64,000 bases of DNA from Streptococcus suis (GCF_002960445.1 NZ_POJD01000066.1:113263-177262), one strand, 5' to 3'. Numbered from the stretch's first letter, positions 44,367 to 53,832 are shown. Program-made: numbers and translations. The notes: generated from the letters alone by a model not told the origin.

Positions 44367-45212
44367 ATGTCATATATTACAACCAAAAACCAATACATCA
44401 CCGTTTCAAACAATAAAATCGCCTATCGTGAGCTCAGCAAGGGCAAGTCTGACATCCCTTTGGTCATGCTGGTTCACCTAGCAGCGACCTTGGACAACTG
44501 GGATCCAAAATTGCTGGATTTGCTAGCTGAACAGCACCATGTGATTGTCCTAGACCTACCTGGCGTGGGAGCTAGTCAAGGCAAGGTGGCTCCAACTATT
44601 CCAGGAATGGCTGAGCAGGCTGTTGCCATTATCAAGGCTTTGGGTCATGAGAAAATCAATTTGCTGGGTCTGTCTATGGGTGGTTTTATTGCTCAAGAAA
44701 TCGTTCGTCTGGATAGTCAGCTGGTCAACCGTTTGATTTTAGCAGGCACAGGTCCTCGTGGTGGTTTTGAAGTTGATAAGGTAACGGGAAAAACCTTCCG
44801 CTATATGCTGAAGGCTGGTTTAGAGCGTGTGGATCCAAAACGCTACATCTTCTACAATCATGATGAGGCAGGTCGTTTGGAGGCAGAAAAAGTCTTGGGT
44901 CGTATGGGGCAAAGAAGTGCTGCTCATGCAGACAAGGACATGAATGTTCCAGGATTTTTGACCCAGCTGAAAGCTATCAAACGCTGGGGAAGAGAGCCGC
45001 AAGATGACATGACCTTTATCACCCAACCAACTCTGATCGTCAACGGTGATAAGGATATGCAGGTTCCAACAGAAAATTCTTATACTATGCATGAGAAGAT
45101 CAAAAATAGCCAACTGATTATCTATCCAAATGCAGGACACGGCTCGATTTTCCAAAATGCAGAAGAGTTTTCGAAAGCCTTATTAGCCTTTTTGGAGGAA
45201 AGCAATGCCTAA
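44367..45212 (+). CDS. Alpha/beta fold hydrolase
   Basis: A 281-aa hydrolase. The nucleophile Ser is in the elbow LLGLSMGGFIAQE; the catalytic Asp is probably in LIVNGDKDMQVP and the His in YPNAGHGSIFQN. The oxyanion region reads MLVHLAATLDNWDP. Substrate unknown. It follows the MDR gene after 26 bp and overlaps the SDR gene by 8 bp. Confidence 0.9.
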   Translation: MSYITTKNQYITVSNNKIAYRELSKGKSDIPLVMLVHLAATLDNWDPKLLDLLAEQHHVIVLDLPGVGASQGKVAPTIPGMAEQAVAIIKALGHEKINLLGLSMGGFIAQEIVRLDSQLVNRLILAGTGPRGGFEVDKVTGKTFRYMLKAGLERVDPKRYIFYNHDEAGRLEAEKVLGRMGQRSAAHADKDMNVPGFLTQLKAIKRWGREPQDDMTFITQPTLIVNGDKDMQVPTENSYTMHEKIKNSQLIIYPNAGHGSIFQNAEEFSKALLAFLEESNA

Positions 45213-46074
45213 AACCATTTTAATCACAGGATCGACGGATGGAATCGGAAAACACCTAGCCATGAAACTGGCTAGTGAAGGTCATGAAGTGATCTTGCAC
45301 GGGCGAAATAGCGAAAAGCTCCGTGTAGCCCTCAGTGATATTCAACTAAAAACAGGAAATAAAAAAATTCACGGCTACCTTGCAGACTTTTCCAAGTTAG
45401 CAGATGTCTATCGTTTCAGCCAAGAAATTAAACGCGATTTTGAGCAGATTGATGTCTTGTTAAACAATGCGGGTGCTTACTTTGGTGATGCCCGTGTGGC
45501 AACGGCAGAAAATATCGAGATGACCTTTATGCTGTCTGTCCAAGTTCCCTATATCTTGACGACGGAATTGCTGCCCTTGCTGGAAAAAGCAGGAGGCAGG
45601 GTCATTCACACCTCTTCCTTTATGCACCATTTTGCACAAACCAGAGGCTTGGATTTTGGTTTAGAGCAGAGCTATTCTGCAACCTTGGCTTACAATAATG
45701 CCAAACTATACACCATTTGGCTGGCCATTGCTCAGGCAGATGCTTTAGAAAAGCAAGGTTCATCTGTGACTGTCAATGCCTACCATCCTGGCTTGATTGC
45801 GACAAATTTGGGCAATGATGGTGTCAAACGCAACCTGAGAAGTCGAATTCTCACCAGTCTGATGAAACCATTTTCCAAAGATTTGGACCAGGGGATTGAA
45901 ACGGGTTACTACTTAAGTTTGTCACCAGAGGTGGCTGGAGTATCAGGTCGTTATTTTTCAGAGAAAAAAGTGGCAGGGGTCAGCTTGAAAGGCTTTGATG
46001 TAGCAAAGAGCCAGGCCTTACTAGCCTATCTTGATAAGAAAATTCAAGTATTTAAGGAGAGCTACGGTGACTAA
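45205..46074 (+). CDS. Short-chain dehydrogenase/reductase
   Basis: A 289-aa SDR. The cofactor motif is ITGSTDGIGKHLAMKLA, followed by NNAG (in DVLLNNAGAYFG) and the catalytic pair in YNNAKLYTIWLAIAQ (Tyr-x-x-x-Lys as YNNAK, with a Ser upstream in HTSSFMHH). It probably uses NADP(H), given HGRNSEKL after the second strand. It overlaps its neighbours on both sides. Confidence 0.92.
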   Translation: MPKTILITGSTDGIGKHLAMKLASEGHEVILHGRNSEKLRVALSDIQLKTGNKKIHGYLADFSKLADVYRFSQEIKRDFEQIDVLLNNAGAYFGDARVATAENIEMTFMLSVQVPYILTTELLPLLEKAGGRVIHTSSFMHHFAQTRGLDFGLEQSYSATLAYNNAKLYTIWLAIAQADALEKQGSSVTVNAYHPGLIATNLGNDGVKRNLRSRILTSLMKPFSKDLDQGIETGYYLSLSPEVAGVSGRYFSEKKVAGVSLKGFDVAKSQALLAYLDKKIQVFKESYGD

Positions 46075-47278
46075 AATTTTGCTAGAAAACCTCCAACTGC
46101 CCAATGGTCAGGTCTTAGACAATCGCTTTTTCAAATCCGCCATGAGCGAAACTCTGGCAGATAGTCAGGGAGCTCCTTCAGGTGACCTGATTGCCTTATA
46201 TGATTTTTGGGCCAAGCAGGGAATGGGTGTTTTAGTGACAGGTAATGTCATGGTGGACGGCCGCTACCTTGGTGAGCCGGGCAATGTGGTCCTTGATTCA
46301 GACAATCATCTGGCTCAATTTCGGAAATGGGCAGCCGTTGGGAAAAAGAACGGTGTGCCTATCTGGCTCCAGCTCAATCACCCTGGCAAACAGATGTATC
46401 GGTCAATCAATCAAACTCCGATTGCACCCAGTGCCATTCCGATTTCTGGAGGCTCAGCTTCGGCCTTTCGTCCACCGAGAGAAATGACCGTGTTTGACAT
46501 CAAAGAAGCTAGAGATAAATTTATTGCAGCAGGCCTTCGGGCAAAAGCAACAGGATTTACAGGTGTACAGTTACACGCTGCACATGGTTACTTGATCAAT
46601 CAATTCCTCTCGCCAGCAGATAATCAGCGGACGGACCGCTATGGTGGCAGTCTGGACAAGCGCATGCGATTTTTGGTGGAAGTCTATCAAGGTCTGCGTG
46701 ACAAAGTGGGACCAGATTTTACCATCGCCTTGAAATTGAATGCTTCTGATTTTAAGGAAGAGGGCTTTGGTTTTGAGGATTGCAAGCATGTGGTGAAAAC
46801 CATGTCTGACTTGGGTATCGACCTGATTGAAATTTCAGGTGGCAATTATGAGACACCTGTTTTTGGTAGTGAATATGAGAATGGTGCTGGATTTGTCACC
46901 TATGCCCTTGCTCTAGCAGATTTGACTTCTGTTCCTATTGTTTCAACAGGCGGTTTCCGAAAAGTCACTCAGATGGAGGAAGCTATCAAGGATGGTGTGT
47001 CCATGATTGGCCTTGCCAGACCCTTTGTCCTTCGTCCGAGTCTTGTCAATGATTACCGTCAAGTCGGTGATGTGGAACTGACAACGCCTCGCCTGACAAC
47101 AGGTCTTCCAAAACTGGATAAGGCTCTTGGTCCCATTATTGGCGTCAGTTATTACGAGGCCCAGATGAAACGCTTGGCCAAGGGAAAATCTGTCACCGTC
47201 AGTCAAAACGCCTGGCCCTATCTTCTCCAAACCGTCAAGGCCCACGGTCTGTCAGCCTTGAAACCGAGGAGGAAGTAG
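46067..47278 (+). CDS. NADH:flavin oxidoreductase (old yellow enzyme family)
   Basis: A 403-aa FMN enzyme. The GTG at 46067 is chosen because AAGGAG lies six bases upstream; an in-frame ATG at 46031 lies deeper inside the SDR gene. The sequence shows NRFFKSAMSETLAD, IWLQLNHPGKQMY, GVQLHAAHGYLINQFLSP with the two active-site His, RYGGSLDKRMRF and IVSTGGFRK. It reduces activated double bonds such as enones. It is the last gene before a terminator. Confidence 0.93.
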   Translation: MTKILLENLQLPNGQVLDNRFFKSAMSETLADSQGAPSGDLIALYDFWAKQGMGVLVTGNVMVDGRYLGEPGNVVLDSDNHLAQFRKWAAVGKKNGVPIWLQLNHPGKQMYRSINQTPIAPSAIPISGGSASAFRPPREMTVFDIKEARDKFIAAGLRAKATGFTGVQLHAAHGYLINQFLSPADNQRTDRYGGSLDKRMRFLVEVYQGLRDKVGPDFTIALKLNASDFKEEGFGFEDCKHVVKTMSDLGIDLIEISGGNYETPVFGSEYENGAGFVTYALALADLTSVPIVSTGGFRKVTQMEEAIKDGVSMIGLARPFVLRPSLVNDYRQVGDVELTTPRLTTGLPKLDKALGPIIGVSYYEAQMKRLAKGKSVTVSQNAWPYLLQTVKAHGLSALKPRRK

Positions 47279-47285
47279 AATAGAC

Positions 47286-47322
47286 TAGAAAAGATTTGAG
47301 AGTTCATCTCAGATCTTTTTTC
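47286..47322 (+). terminator. Terminator of the first Rrf2-linked operon
   Basis: AAAAGAT-TTGAGA pairs with TCTCAG-ATCTTTT (about 47288-47318), followed by T and C. Confidence 0.75.
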
Positions 47323-47357
47323 TGTGATAAATGAACCTGCCAACAATTTTCGAAAAA

Positions 47358-47380
47358 GTTGTAACAAAACAATTTACAAC
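47358..47380. promoter_or_regulatory. Candidate operator of the second Rrf2 regulator
   Basis: GTTGTAA (47358-47364) and TTACAAC (47374-47380) form a perfect 7-bp dyad with 9 bp between, 26 bp before the gene at 47406. The half-site differs from that of the first Rrf2 system. Confidence 0.6.
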
Positions 47381-47405
47381 AAAAAACATTTCGGAGGAAA
47401 AGAAA

Positions 47406-48035
47406 ATGAAAATAGCAGTAGTAGCAGCGAACGGTAAAGCAGGTAGCCTGATTGTGAAAGAAGCGGTAGCGCGTGGTTTTGAAGTAACGGCCATCGTTCG
47501 TGGTGAAAATAAGACAGTCGCACAGCAGGTTCTTCAAAAGGATGTTTTTGACCTGACAGCCGATGATGTGATTGGTTTTGATGCGGTAGTGGATGCAGTA
47601 GGTGCCTGGACAGCAGACACTGTGCATATGGTTCCTGATGCAGCCAAACATTTGGCGGCTATCCTAAGAGGTTCACAAACACGTTTGCTTGTGGTTGGTG
47701 GAGCAGCAAGCCTCTATGTTAATCCAGAGCATACCTTGACTGTGGCAGATGTAACAGAGTTTCCAGAGGAAGTATTGCCTGTGCTAAATGCTCACAAGGA
47801 AGCACTTGAGGCCCTTCGTCAAGTAGATGATGTCAACTGGACCTATGTAAGCCCGGCAGGTGATTTCCAAGCAGACGGCGAACGGACAGGTCGCTATATT
47901 CTTGGCGGTGAAGAGTTGGTCTTGAACAGCAAGGGAGAAAGCGTTATTTCCTATGCAGATTATGCCATTGGTATGATTGACGAGATTGCATCAGGTAATC
48001 ATCTCAAAGCACGTATTAGCCTTGTCAGCGAGTAA
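47406..48035 (+). CDS. NAD(P)H-binding protein, NmrA/YwnB-like atypical SDR
   Basis: A 209-aa protein; ATG 47406 follows GGAGG. The Rossmann motif AVVAANGKAGSLIVKEAVARG and TAIVRGENK match NAD(P)-binding epimerase-like proteins, with FDAVVDAVGAW and NWTYVSPAGDFQADGERTG. No Tyr-x-x-x-Lys pair is evident, so it may sense or reduce an unidentified substrate. The second Rrf2 gene follows after 9 bp, a common pairing of such a reductase with its own repressor. Confidence 0.85.
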   Translation: MKIAVVAANGKAGSLIVKEAVARGFEVTAIVRGENKTVAQQVLQKDVFDLTADDVIGFDAVVDAVGAWTADTVHMVPDAAKHLAAILRGSQTRLLVVGGAASLYVNPEHTLTVADVTEFPEEVLPVLNAHKEALEALRQVDDVNWTYVSPAGDFQADGERTGRYILGGEELVLNSKGESVISYADYAIGMIDEIASGNHLKARISLVSE

Positions 48036-48044
48036 AAGAGTGTT

Positions 48045-48494
48045 ATGCAGATCTCAAATAAATTTACCATTGCCATTCACGCCTTGGCCTTTATCCATCT
48101 CTTTCAAGACCAGCAACGTGTCACCAGCAAGGTTTTGGCAAACAGTATTCAAGCCAATCCCGTTATCATTCGCTCGGTTCTATCTGGTTTGAAGGATGCG
48201 GGAATTGTAGATGCCAAGCAGGGTAGCGGCGGTTTTCGTTTGGCAAAGCCACTTGATGACATTAGCCTTTATGACATCTTTGTTACGGTGGACAATATTG
48301 ATAAGAAAGGCTTGTTTAATTTTCATGAAAATCCCCATCCCGACTGTATCGTGGGAGGGAATATCCATGCTGCTGTGGATGACAAACTAGTCCAAGTCCA
48401 GACAGCTATGGAGAAAGAATTGAAAACCATGTATATGTCTGATGTTCTGGTTGACCTAGAAAAAGCCATAGAAGAAAAAGTGAAAAGGACTTAA
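48045..48494 (+). CDS. Rrf2 family transcriptional regulator (second)
   Basis: A 149-aa repressor with KFTIAIHALAFIHLF, TSKVLANSIQANPVIIRSVL and GIVDAKQGSGGFRLAKPLDDISLYDIF. One Cys (PDCIVGG) occupies the position of the single Cys of the first regulator. It is the last gene of a two-gene unit and likely binds the GTTGTAA dyad upstream of that unit. Confidence 0.9.
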   Translation: MQISNKFTIAIHALAFIHLFQDQQRVTSKVLANSIQANPVIIRSVLSGLKDAGIVDAKQGSGGFRLAKPLDDISLYDIFVTVDNIDKKGLFNFHENPHPDCIVGGNIHAAVDDKLVQVQTAMEKELKTMYMSDVLVDLEKAIEEKVKRT

Positions 48495-48905
48495 ATGGGA
48501 GTGGGAAAGAACTCGACCATTCATAGAAGAGTTCGTCAACAAGTCCTTATTTCCAGTTGTTGAGCTGAAACAGTCTATCCCCAGACATCAATTTATGTGA
48601 GCTGACTACCGTCAGCTTATATCTCCCACTTTAAAAGGTCTCCCAGACCTTTTAAACTCCCACCCCCGCGTAGCTCCAAAGGTTTGGGGAACCTTTGGAG
48701 GTCGGAGATAGAGCGAACAGAGTTCGCTACAAAACAGTCAGAGTAGTGACTGTTGGAGGTTGGAAATGAAGCGAACTCTGTTCGCATCAGTCGTAATGGT
48801 CAGATTTGGAGTGTAAAACACGAACAAATCTGCCAATCAACCACTGCGCTGAGATGTTGACACGAACTCTGAGTAGTGGTCTTGGGCTTGAGCCCATCCT
48901 CACTA
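48486..48905. repeat. Dispersed hairpin-rich repeat, copy B (plus orientation)
   Basis: About 400 bp without a gene. From 48494 it is nearly identical over some 87 bp to 61047 onward (starts AGTGGGAAAGAACTCGAC). Hairpins include AAAAGGTC/GACCTTTT, CCAAAGGTT/AACCTTTGG, GCGAAC/GTTCGC (twice) and ACAGTCA/TGACTGT. A shared block ends with ACTGCGCTGAGATGTTGACA. Confidence 0.8.
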
Positions 48906-48911
48906 TATATA

Positions 48912-48957
48912 CAAAAAGACTTAGAGTGACTGAACATCAGTTGCCTAAGTCTTTTTG
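48912..48957. terminator. Bidirectional terminator downstream of the TetR gene
   Basis: AAAAAGACTTAG (48914-48925) pairs with CTAAGTCTTTTT (48945-48956). Confidence 0.8.
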
Positions 48958-48990
48958 CTTGGTCTGGTCAAGACAGTTGATAAGCTTGCC

Positions 48991-49500
48991 CTATTGCTCA
49001 CCCATCAACCGCATGATGTCATCGGGGCTTTCCTTACAGCCTCTAGCAACCCAGGTTTTAAGCACTCGGAAAAATCCTCCCACAATGAATTGCAGGTGAA
49101 AATCATCGGTCATGTCCCCCAGTCTTTCTTTGAAATAGCGATCCAAGACCTCCTCGAGCAAGTAGTCCAAATGGTTGGCAGTCAATAAGCGAATCTTATC
49201 CTGTTGCTCATACCAAAAGTCAAAAAATTGCCGTAAAGCTAGTAAGAGATGAGCATCTGACCAATCAGACAAGTCAATCTGCCTCTCTGACAACCAGGTT
49301 TGTAACTCCAAGTTGAAGGAACGTTCGAGGACCTCTTCCTTATTGGAAAAGTTGCGGTAAAAGGTCACCCGACCGATGCCAGCTCGCTCCACCAACTCAG
49401 ACACACTAATCTTTTCAAAGGATTTGTCTTCCAGCAACTCCCACAAAGCCTCCACGATACTCTCCACAAATAATGATTCTTTCCGCTTCACTCTTTCCAC
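48991..49500 (-). CDS. TetR/AcrR family transcriptional regulator
   Basis: A 169-aa repressor. GTG at 49500 is chosen because AAAGGAAG lies six bases upstream; a GTG at 49509 overlaps that site. The N-terminal helix-turn-helix reads DKSFEKISVSELVERAGIGR followed by VTFYRNFSNKEEVL. The C-terminal ligand domain (about 60-169) has no assignable ligand. It is divergent from the hydrolase genes at 49642, with a GAAACA/TGTTTC dyad between them, so it probably represses them and itself. Confidence 0.9.
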   Translation of the reverse strand: MERVKRKESLFVESIVEALWELLEDKSFEKISVSELVERAGIGRVTFYRNFSNKEEVLERSFNLELQTWLSERQIDLSDWSDAHLLLALRQFFDFWYEQQDKIRLLTANHLDYLLEEVLDRYFKERLGDMTDDFHLQFIVGGFFRVLKTWVARGCKESPDDIMRLMGEQ

Positions 49501-49592
49501 ACGAAACACTTCCTTTCATTTGTTTCCTTTTGGGCAAATAGCAGAGCTGGGACTAGTTTTCCCACTGTTCATCTACTATACTAATAAAAAAC

Positions 49593-49606
49593 GAAACACT
49601 TGTTTC
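49593..49606. promoter_or_regulatory. Candidate TetR operator
   Basis: GAAACA-CT-TGTTTC is a perfect 6-bp dyad in the divergent promoter region. GAAACACTT recurs at 49503 near the TetR start. Confidence 0.55.
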
Positions 49607-49641
49607 TAAAAATATACCATAAAGGACAGAAAAAAGAAAGT

Positions 49642-50760
49642 ATGAAAAAAGTTTGGAAAATAGTAGCAGCTGTAACAGTTGTTCTAGCCTTGCTTGGTTT
49701 TATTGCCTACAAAAAGACGTTTGGCTGGTCAGCTCCTGAGCTTGTTGATCAGACCCCACAAGTGAATGAATGGTACCGCCTCAGTCCCGAAGGGGTTGTA
49801 GATTCTCAAGGCAATCAAGCACACGGCCTGCTTCGTATCGGCAAAGAGAAGAATAAGGTGATGGTCTATTTCTTCGGTGGTGGTGTGAGTATCAATGAAG
49901 AGACTGCTAGTGGTGGCACACGCTATTTTGCGACCACAACTGGCCATCAAGATTATGTCGCAACTTGGGGAATTGGAAGTCCGCAGGAAGATAATCCATT
50001 TAAGGACTGGACTATGATTGTCCTTCCGTATGGGACAGGAGATTTTCATGCAGGGACCCAAAACTTTTCTTATATAGATGATAACGGAAAAGAGCAGGTA
50101 GTCCATCACCAAGGTTATTCCAATCTGATGAGTATATTAGCAGCAGCCAAACCGCACGTTGGCAATCCCGATACGCTTCTGGTAACTGGATTTTCAGCTG
50201 GTGGGTTTGCGACCTCACTGCTAGCGGATGATGTCATTTCTCATTTTCCAACAGCGAAAAATGTCACAGTTGCAGTGGATAGTTCCTTTTTGAGACATGA
50301 TAATTGGAAAAGCATAGCGGAAAATGTCTGGAAAACACCGACTTCTATTAGTGACCGCCTGCATTCAGACAATATTGTTTTGGATAGCTTAGTAGCCCTC
50401 CATGAGAAACGCGGGGATAGCGTTAAGATTTTATTTGACATTTCCTATCGAGATGGGATTCTTCAGCAATATCAAGCCTATATTGACCAAGGGAAACTAG
50501 CAGATGCAACAGAAGAGAGCAGTGAGCACTTTCAAAAAGAACTTAAAAAAATGATTCAAGAACTGCAATCTAAGATTGATGGCGTGGGTATTTTTATCTG
50601 GAATTATGGGCAAGATGAAAAAACTACCGCTACTCAGCATACTACCATAAACTTTCCAACGTTTTTCACTCCTATGTCTCAAGACAAGAGTGTGGCAGAA
50701 TGGCTGGATGATGCTGTCAATGGACAGGTAAACAGTTATGGATTAGAACTATTAGATTAG
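49642..50760 (+). CDS. Membrane-anchored or secreted pectin acetylesterase-like hydrolase
   Basis: A 372-aa protein; ATG 49642 gives a signal-anchor start (MKKVWKIVAAVTVVLALLGFI). The rest resembles the plant and bacterial pectin acetylesterase (PAE) fold: VMVYFFGGGVSINEETA (oxyanion GGG), MIVLPYGTGDFHAGTQ, the nucleophile elbow VTGFSAGGFATSLL and TTATQHTTINF with a possible catalytic His. The substrate is unknown; a surface polysaccharide ester is possible. The ribosome binding site is weak (AAAGAAAG). An esterase gene follows after 8 bp. Confidence 0.8.
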   Translation: MKKVWKIVAAVTVVLALLGFIAYKKTFGWSAPELVDQTPQVNEWYRLSPEGVVDSQGNQAHGLLRIGKEKNKVMVYFFGGGVSINEETASGGTRYFATTTGHQDYVATWGIGSPQEDNPFKDWTMIVLPYGTGDFHAGTQNFSYIDDNGKEQVVHHQGYSNLMSILAAAKPHVGNPDTLLVTGFSAGGFATSLLADDVISHFPTAKNVTVAVDSSFLRHDNWKSIAENVWKTPTSISDRLHSDNIVLDSLVALHEKRGDSVKILFDISYRDGILQQYQAYIDQGKLADATEESSEHFQKELKKMIQELQSKIDGVGIFIWNYGQDEKTTATQHTTINFPTFFTPMSQDKSVAEWLDDAVNGQVNSYGLELLD

Positions 50761-50768
50761 GAGAACTC

Positions 50769-51788
50769 ATGAAAAAATTCAAAAAAATTATCTTATGGGC
50801 CTTTGGGATTGTAGTTAGTCTCGGTATCATTGCTTATGTGTCTGTTACCAATCATCCGCAGTTGGTAGTCGGTGTTATTCAATCGTTTATGTACAAGGAG
50901 AGTTCGCCCAACTCTTACAGTCCCCTTTACGAACCCATTGATGGTCTGAAAGAGAATGGTCAGTATCTGAAAAGTGAGATTGCCTATAGCAAGGACTACC
51001 CTAACAGCTTTTTAGATATTACCTATCCAGACCAAAATTTTGAAGCTGACCGTCCAACCCTCTTCTATTTCCACGGCGGTGGTTTCTTTGGGGGGAGTAA
51101 AAATATGGGGGACCCTCTGGCTGCCAGCCAAGCCACCTATCTCATTGACGATATCGTGTCAAAAGGATATAATGTGGTCAATGTGGACTATGCCCTTGTT
51201 CCAGACTATCATTTTCCAACGCCAGTGATTCAGATGAATCAGGCCATTGCCTACATGAAGGAACACGCTGAAGAATATCACTTGAACATGGACAATGTCG
51301 TCTTAATGGGTTCATCAGCAGGTGCCATCATGGTAGCACAATATGGTAGTGTCTTAGCCAATCAAGAGTATGCTCAGCTATTGAACATTGAACCAAGTAT
51401 TGCAAAAGAACATGTCAAGGCTCTGGTCATCGACGATGCTCCTTTAGATTATGCCAAGTTTAGCTTAAGCACGAAGATTTTGGTTGGAAATTATGTTTCA
51501 GAAACCATTTATCTAAGTGAGGAAGAAATCAATGCCTATAACCCGATTTCCCATGTGACCAAGGACTACCCAGCTAGTTTCCTTCTGGGAAGCGAGTATC
51601 GAACAGATATGGTATCGCTCAACAAGGCTTTGAAGCAAGCGGGAGTTGAAAATGAATTGGTCGATCCTTTGGCAGAAGAAGGGCTTGAAAAGCCGCATGG
51701 CTTTGTGGCGAATTTACGAAATGACCCGGTGTCTGCCAAAGCATTTGAGCGGATGATGACTTTTATAGATGAACGAACTAAGGAGTAA
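50769..51788 (+). CDS. Alpha/beta hydrolase (esterase/lipase, HSL-like), membrane-anchored
   Basis: A 339-aa protein with an N-terminal hydrophobic anchor (KIILWAFGIVVSLGIIAYVS). The catalytic part has the HGGGF oxyanion motif (YFHGGGFFGGSK), the nucleophile in MGSSAGAIMVAQY, a DDAPLDY segment and a C-terminal His in KPHGFVANL. This is the hormone-sensitive lipase type. Start has TAGGAG upstream. Probably acts at the outer face of the membrane with the preceding PAE-like protein. Confidence 0.87.
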   Translation: MKKFKKIILWAFGIVVSLGIIAYVSVTNHPQLVVGVIQSFMYKESSPNSYSPLYEPIDGLKENGQYLKSEIAYSKDYPNSFLDITYPDQNFEADRPTLFYFHGGGFFGGSKNMGDPLAASQATYLIDDIVSKGYNVVNVDYALVPDYHFPTPVIQMNQAIAYMKEHAEEYHLNMDNVVLMGSSAGAIMVAQYGSVLANQEYAQLLNIEPSIAKEHVKALVIDDAPLDYAKFSLSTKILVGNYVSETIYLSEEEINAYNPISHVTKDYPASFLLGSEYRTDMVSLNKALKQAGVENELVDPLAEEGLEKPHGFVANLRNDPVSAKAFERMMTFIDERTKE

Positions 51789-51789
51789 C

Positions 51790-52389
51790 ATGAACACTAA
51801 GAATTTTTACTGGGTGCGAGAACCAGAAAACTATCAGATTTCGGAAAAAGAAATTAGAATCACGACCCAAGCTCATACAGACTTGTGGCAGAAGACCTAT
51901 TACCATTTTGTCAATGACAATGCACCCCTGCTCTTGATGGACACGGAGGAAGAGTATTTTTCCTTTACGGTTAAGACGGATTTTTCCAATAGCCATACCC
52001 GCTTTGACCAGTGTGGTGTCGTGGTCTATCAGGATTCGGAAAACTGGATTAAGGGCTCGATTGAGTATGAAAATGAAGATTTTCAGCATTTGGGTAGTGT
52101 TGTGACCAATCAGGGCTTTTCAGATTGGGCAACCCAGGAAATTCCTGCTTCTGTCAAGTCAATCTACTACCGTTTGAGCCGACGGGGTAGTGATTTCTGC
52201 ATCGAAAATTCTAAAGACGGTGTTCATTTTGAGCAGATGCGGATTTGCCACTTACTTGAAGGCGGCGGGAAAATTCGTTTTGGTATCTATGCCTGTTCAC
52301 CAGAAGACTCTTCTTTTGAAGCGGTCTTTACAGAAATGACCTTGACAGACTGCAAATGGCTAGCCCACGACGGTCAACAGCCAGATTAG
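51790..52389 (+). CDS. DUF1349 domain protein (concanavalin-like)
   Basis: A 199-aa protein; ATG 51790 follows AAGGAG one base after the esterase stop. It has no signal peptide. The sequence FTVKTDFSNSHTRFDQCGVVVYQDSENWIKGSIEYEN and SDFCIENSKDGVHFEQMRICHL is typical of DUF1349, a jelly-roll/concanavalin-type fold thought to bind sugars. Its link to the two esterases suggests glycan handling, but this is inference. Confidence 0.85.
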   Translation: MNTKNFYWVREPENYQISEKEIRITTQAHTDLWQKTYYHFVNDNAPLLLMDTEEEYFSFTVKTDFSNSHTRFDQCGVVVYQDSENWIKGSIEYENEDFQHLGSVVTNQGFSDWATQEIPASVKSIYYRLSRRGSDFCIENSKDGVHFEQMRICHLLEGGGKIRFGIYACSPEDSSFEAVFTEMTLTDCKWLAHDGQQPD

Positions 52390-52438
52390 AGGATAGGGTA
52401 GAAGCTCCGCCATTTCCCAAAAGTCCGTTATAAAATCG

Positions 52439-52466
52439 TTGAAATCCTTGTCAATTGTGTTATAAT
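52439..52466 (+). promoter_or_regulatory. tig promoter
   Basis: TTGAAA (52439-52444), 16-bp spacer, TATAAT (52461-52466); AAGGAG follows before the ATG. Confidence 0.65.
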
Positions 52467-52503
52467 GAAGAGTATGCAATAAAATTTTAAGGAGAATGAC
52501 AGA

Positions 52504-53787
52504 ATGTCTGTATCATTTGAAGCAAAAGAAACAAACCGCGGCGTTTTGACTTTCACAATCGGTCAAGATGCGATTAAACCAGAATTGGACCGCGTTTTCA
52601 ACAAAGTTAAGAAAGATATCAATCTTCCAGGTTTCCGTAAAGGTCACTTGCCACGTGCCGTTTTCAACCAAAAATTTGGTGAAGAAGCTCTTTACCAAGA
52701 TGTTGTAAATGCATTATTGCCAGCAGCTTATGAAGCAGCGGTTGCAGAAGCTGGTCTTGAAGTCGTTGCACAACCAAAAATCGACGTTGTGTCTATGGAA
52801 AAAGGCCAAGACTGGACAATCACTGCGGAAGTTGTGACAAAACCTGAAGTAAAATTGGGTGACTACAAAAACTTGGCAGTCTCAGTAGAAGCTACTAAAG
52901 AAGTAACAGATGAAGAAGTTGATGCAAAAATCGAGCGTGAGCGCAACAACTTGGCTGAATTGGTCATCAAAGAAGGTCCAGCAGCTGAAGGCGATACAGT
53001 TGTGATCGACTTTGTAGGTTCAATCGACGGTGTTGAATTTGACGGCGGTAAAGGCGAAAACTTCTCACTTGGACTTGGTTCAGGTCAATTCATCCCAGGT
53101 TTTGAAGCACAATTGGTAGGCCACGCAGCTGGTGAAGAAGTAAACGTTGAAGTGACTTTCCCAGAAGACTACCAAGCAGCAGACCTTGCTGGTAAACCAG
53201 CCCTCTTCGTAACAAAAATCCACGAAGTAAAAGCAAAAGAAGTTCCAGCTTTGGATGACGAATTGGCAAAAGACATCGACGAAGAAGTAGAAACACTTGA
53301 TGAGTTGAAAGCTAAATACCGCAAAGAATTGGAAGCAGCAAAAGAAGTTGCCTTTGACGATGCAGTTGAATCAGCAGCTCTTGAATTGGCTGTAGAAAAC
53401 GCTGAGATCGTTGAATTGCCAGAAGAAATGATCCACGAAGAAGTTCACCGTGCAATCAATGAATTCTTGGGTGGTATGCAACAACAAGGTATCTCACCAG
53501 ACATGTACTTCCAAATCACTGGTACAACTCGTGAAGACTTGCATAAGCAATACGAAGCAGATGCTGAAAAACGTACTAAGACTAACTTGGTTGTTGAAGC
53601 AGTAGCGAAAGCAGAAGGCTTTGAAGCAACTGACGCTGAAATCGAGAAAGAAATCGAAGACTTGGCAGCTACTTACCGTATGGAAGTGGCACAAGTTCGT
53701 AGCTTGCTTTCACCAGAAATGCTTAAACACGACATCGCTGTTAAGAAAGCTGTAGAAGTGATTACAAGCACTGCAACTGTAAAATAA
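52504..53787 (+). CDS. tig: Trigger factor (ribosome-associated chaperone/PPIase)
   Basis: A 427-aa chaperone. The ribosome-binding tail has the signature [19 protein letters not shown] (about 39-57), the FKBP-type PPIase domain (about 150-240) has [20 protein letters not shown], and the C-terminal helical arms follow. It binds nascent chains at the ribosome exit. In streptococci it is also needed for maturation of some secreted proteins. Length and motifs are normal. Confidence 0.97.
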   Translation: MSVSFEAKETNRGVLTFTIGQDAIKPELDRVFNKVKKDINLPGFRKGHLPRAVFNQKFGEEALYQDVVNALLPAAYEAAVAEAGLEVVAQPKIDVVSMEKGQDWTITAEVVTKPEVKLGDYKNLAVSVEATKEVTDEEVDAKIERERNNLAELVIKEGPAAEGDTVVIDFVGSIDGVEFDGGKGENFSLGLGSGQFIPGFEAQLVGHAAGEEVNVEVTFPEDYQAADLAGKPALFVTKIHEVKAKEVPALDDELAKDIDEEVETLDELKAKYRKELEAAKEVAFDDAVESAALELAVENAEIVELPEEMIHEEVHRAINEFLGGMQQQGISPDMYFQITGTTREDLHKQYEADAEKRTKTNLVVEAVAKAEGFEATDAEIEKEIEDLAATYRMEVAQVRSLLSPEMLKHDIAVKKAVEVITSTATVK

Positions 53788-53800
53788 TATAGTGAAAATT

Positions 53801-53832
53801 GGAAACTCGACTTAGTCGGGTTTTCTTTTTGT
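53801..53832 (+). terminator. tig terminator
   Basis: AACTCGAC and GTCGGGTT with a 3-nt loop (53804-53822), followed by TTCTTTTTG. Confidence 0.8.
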
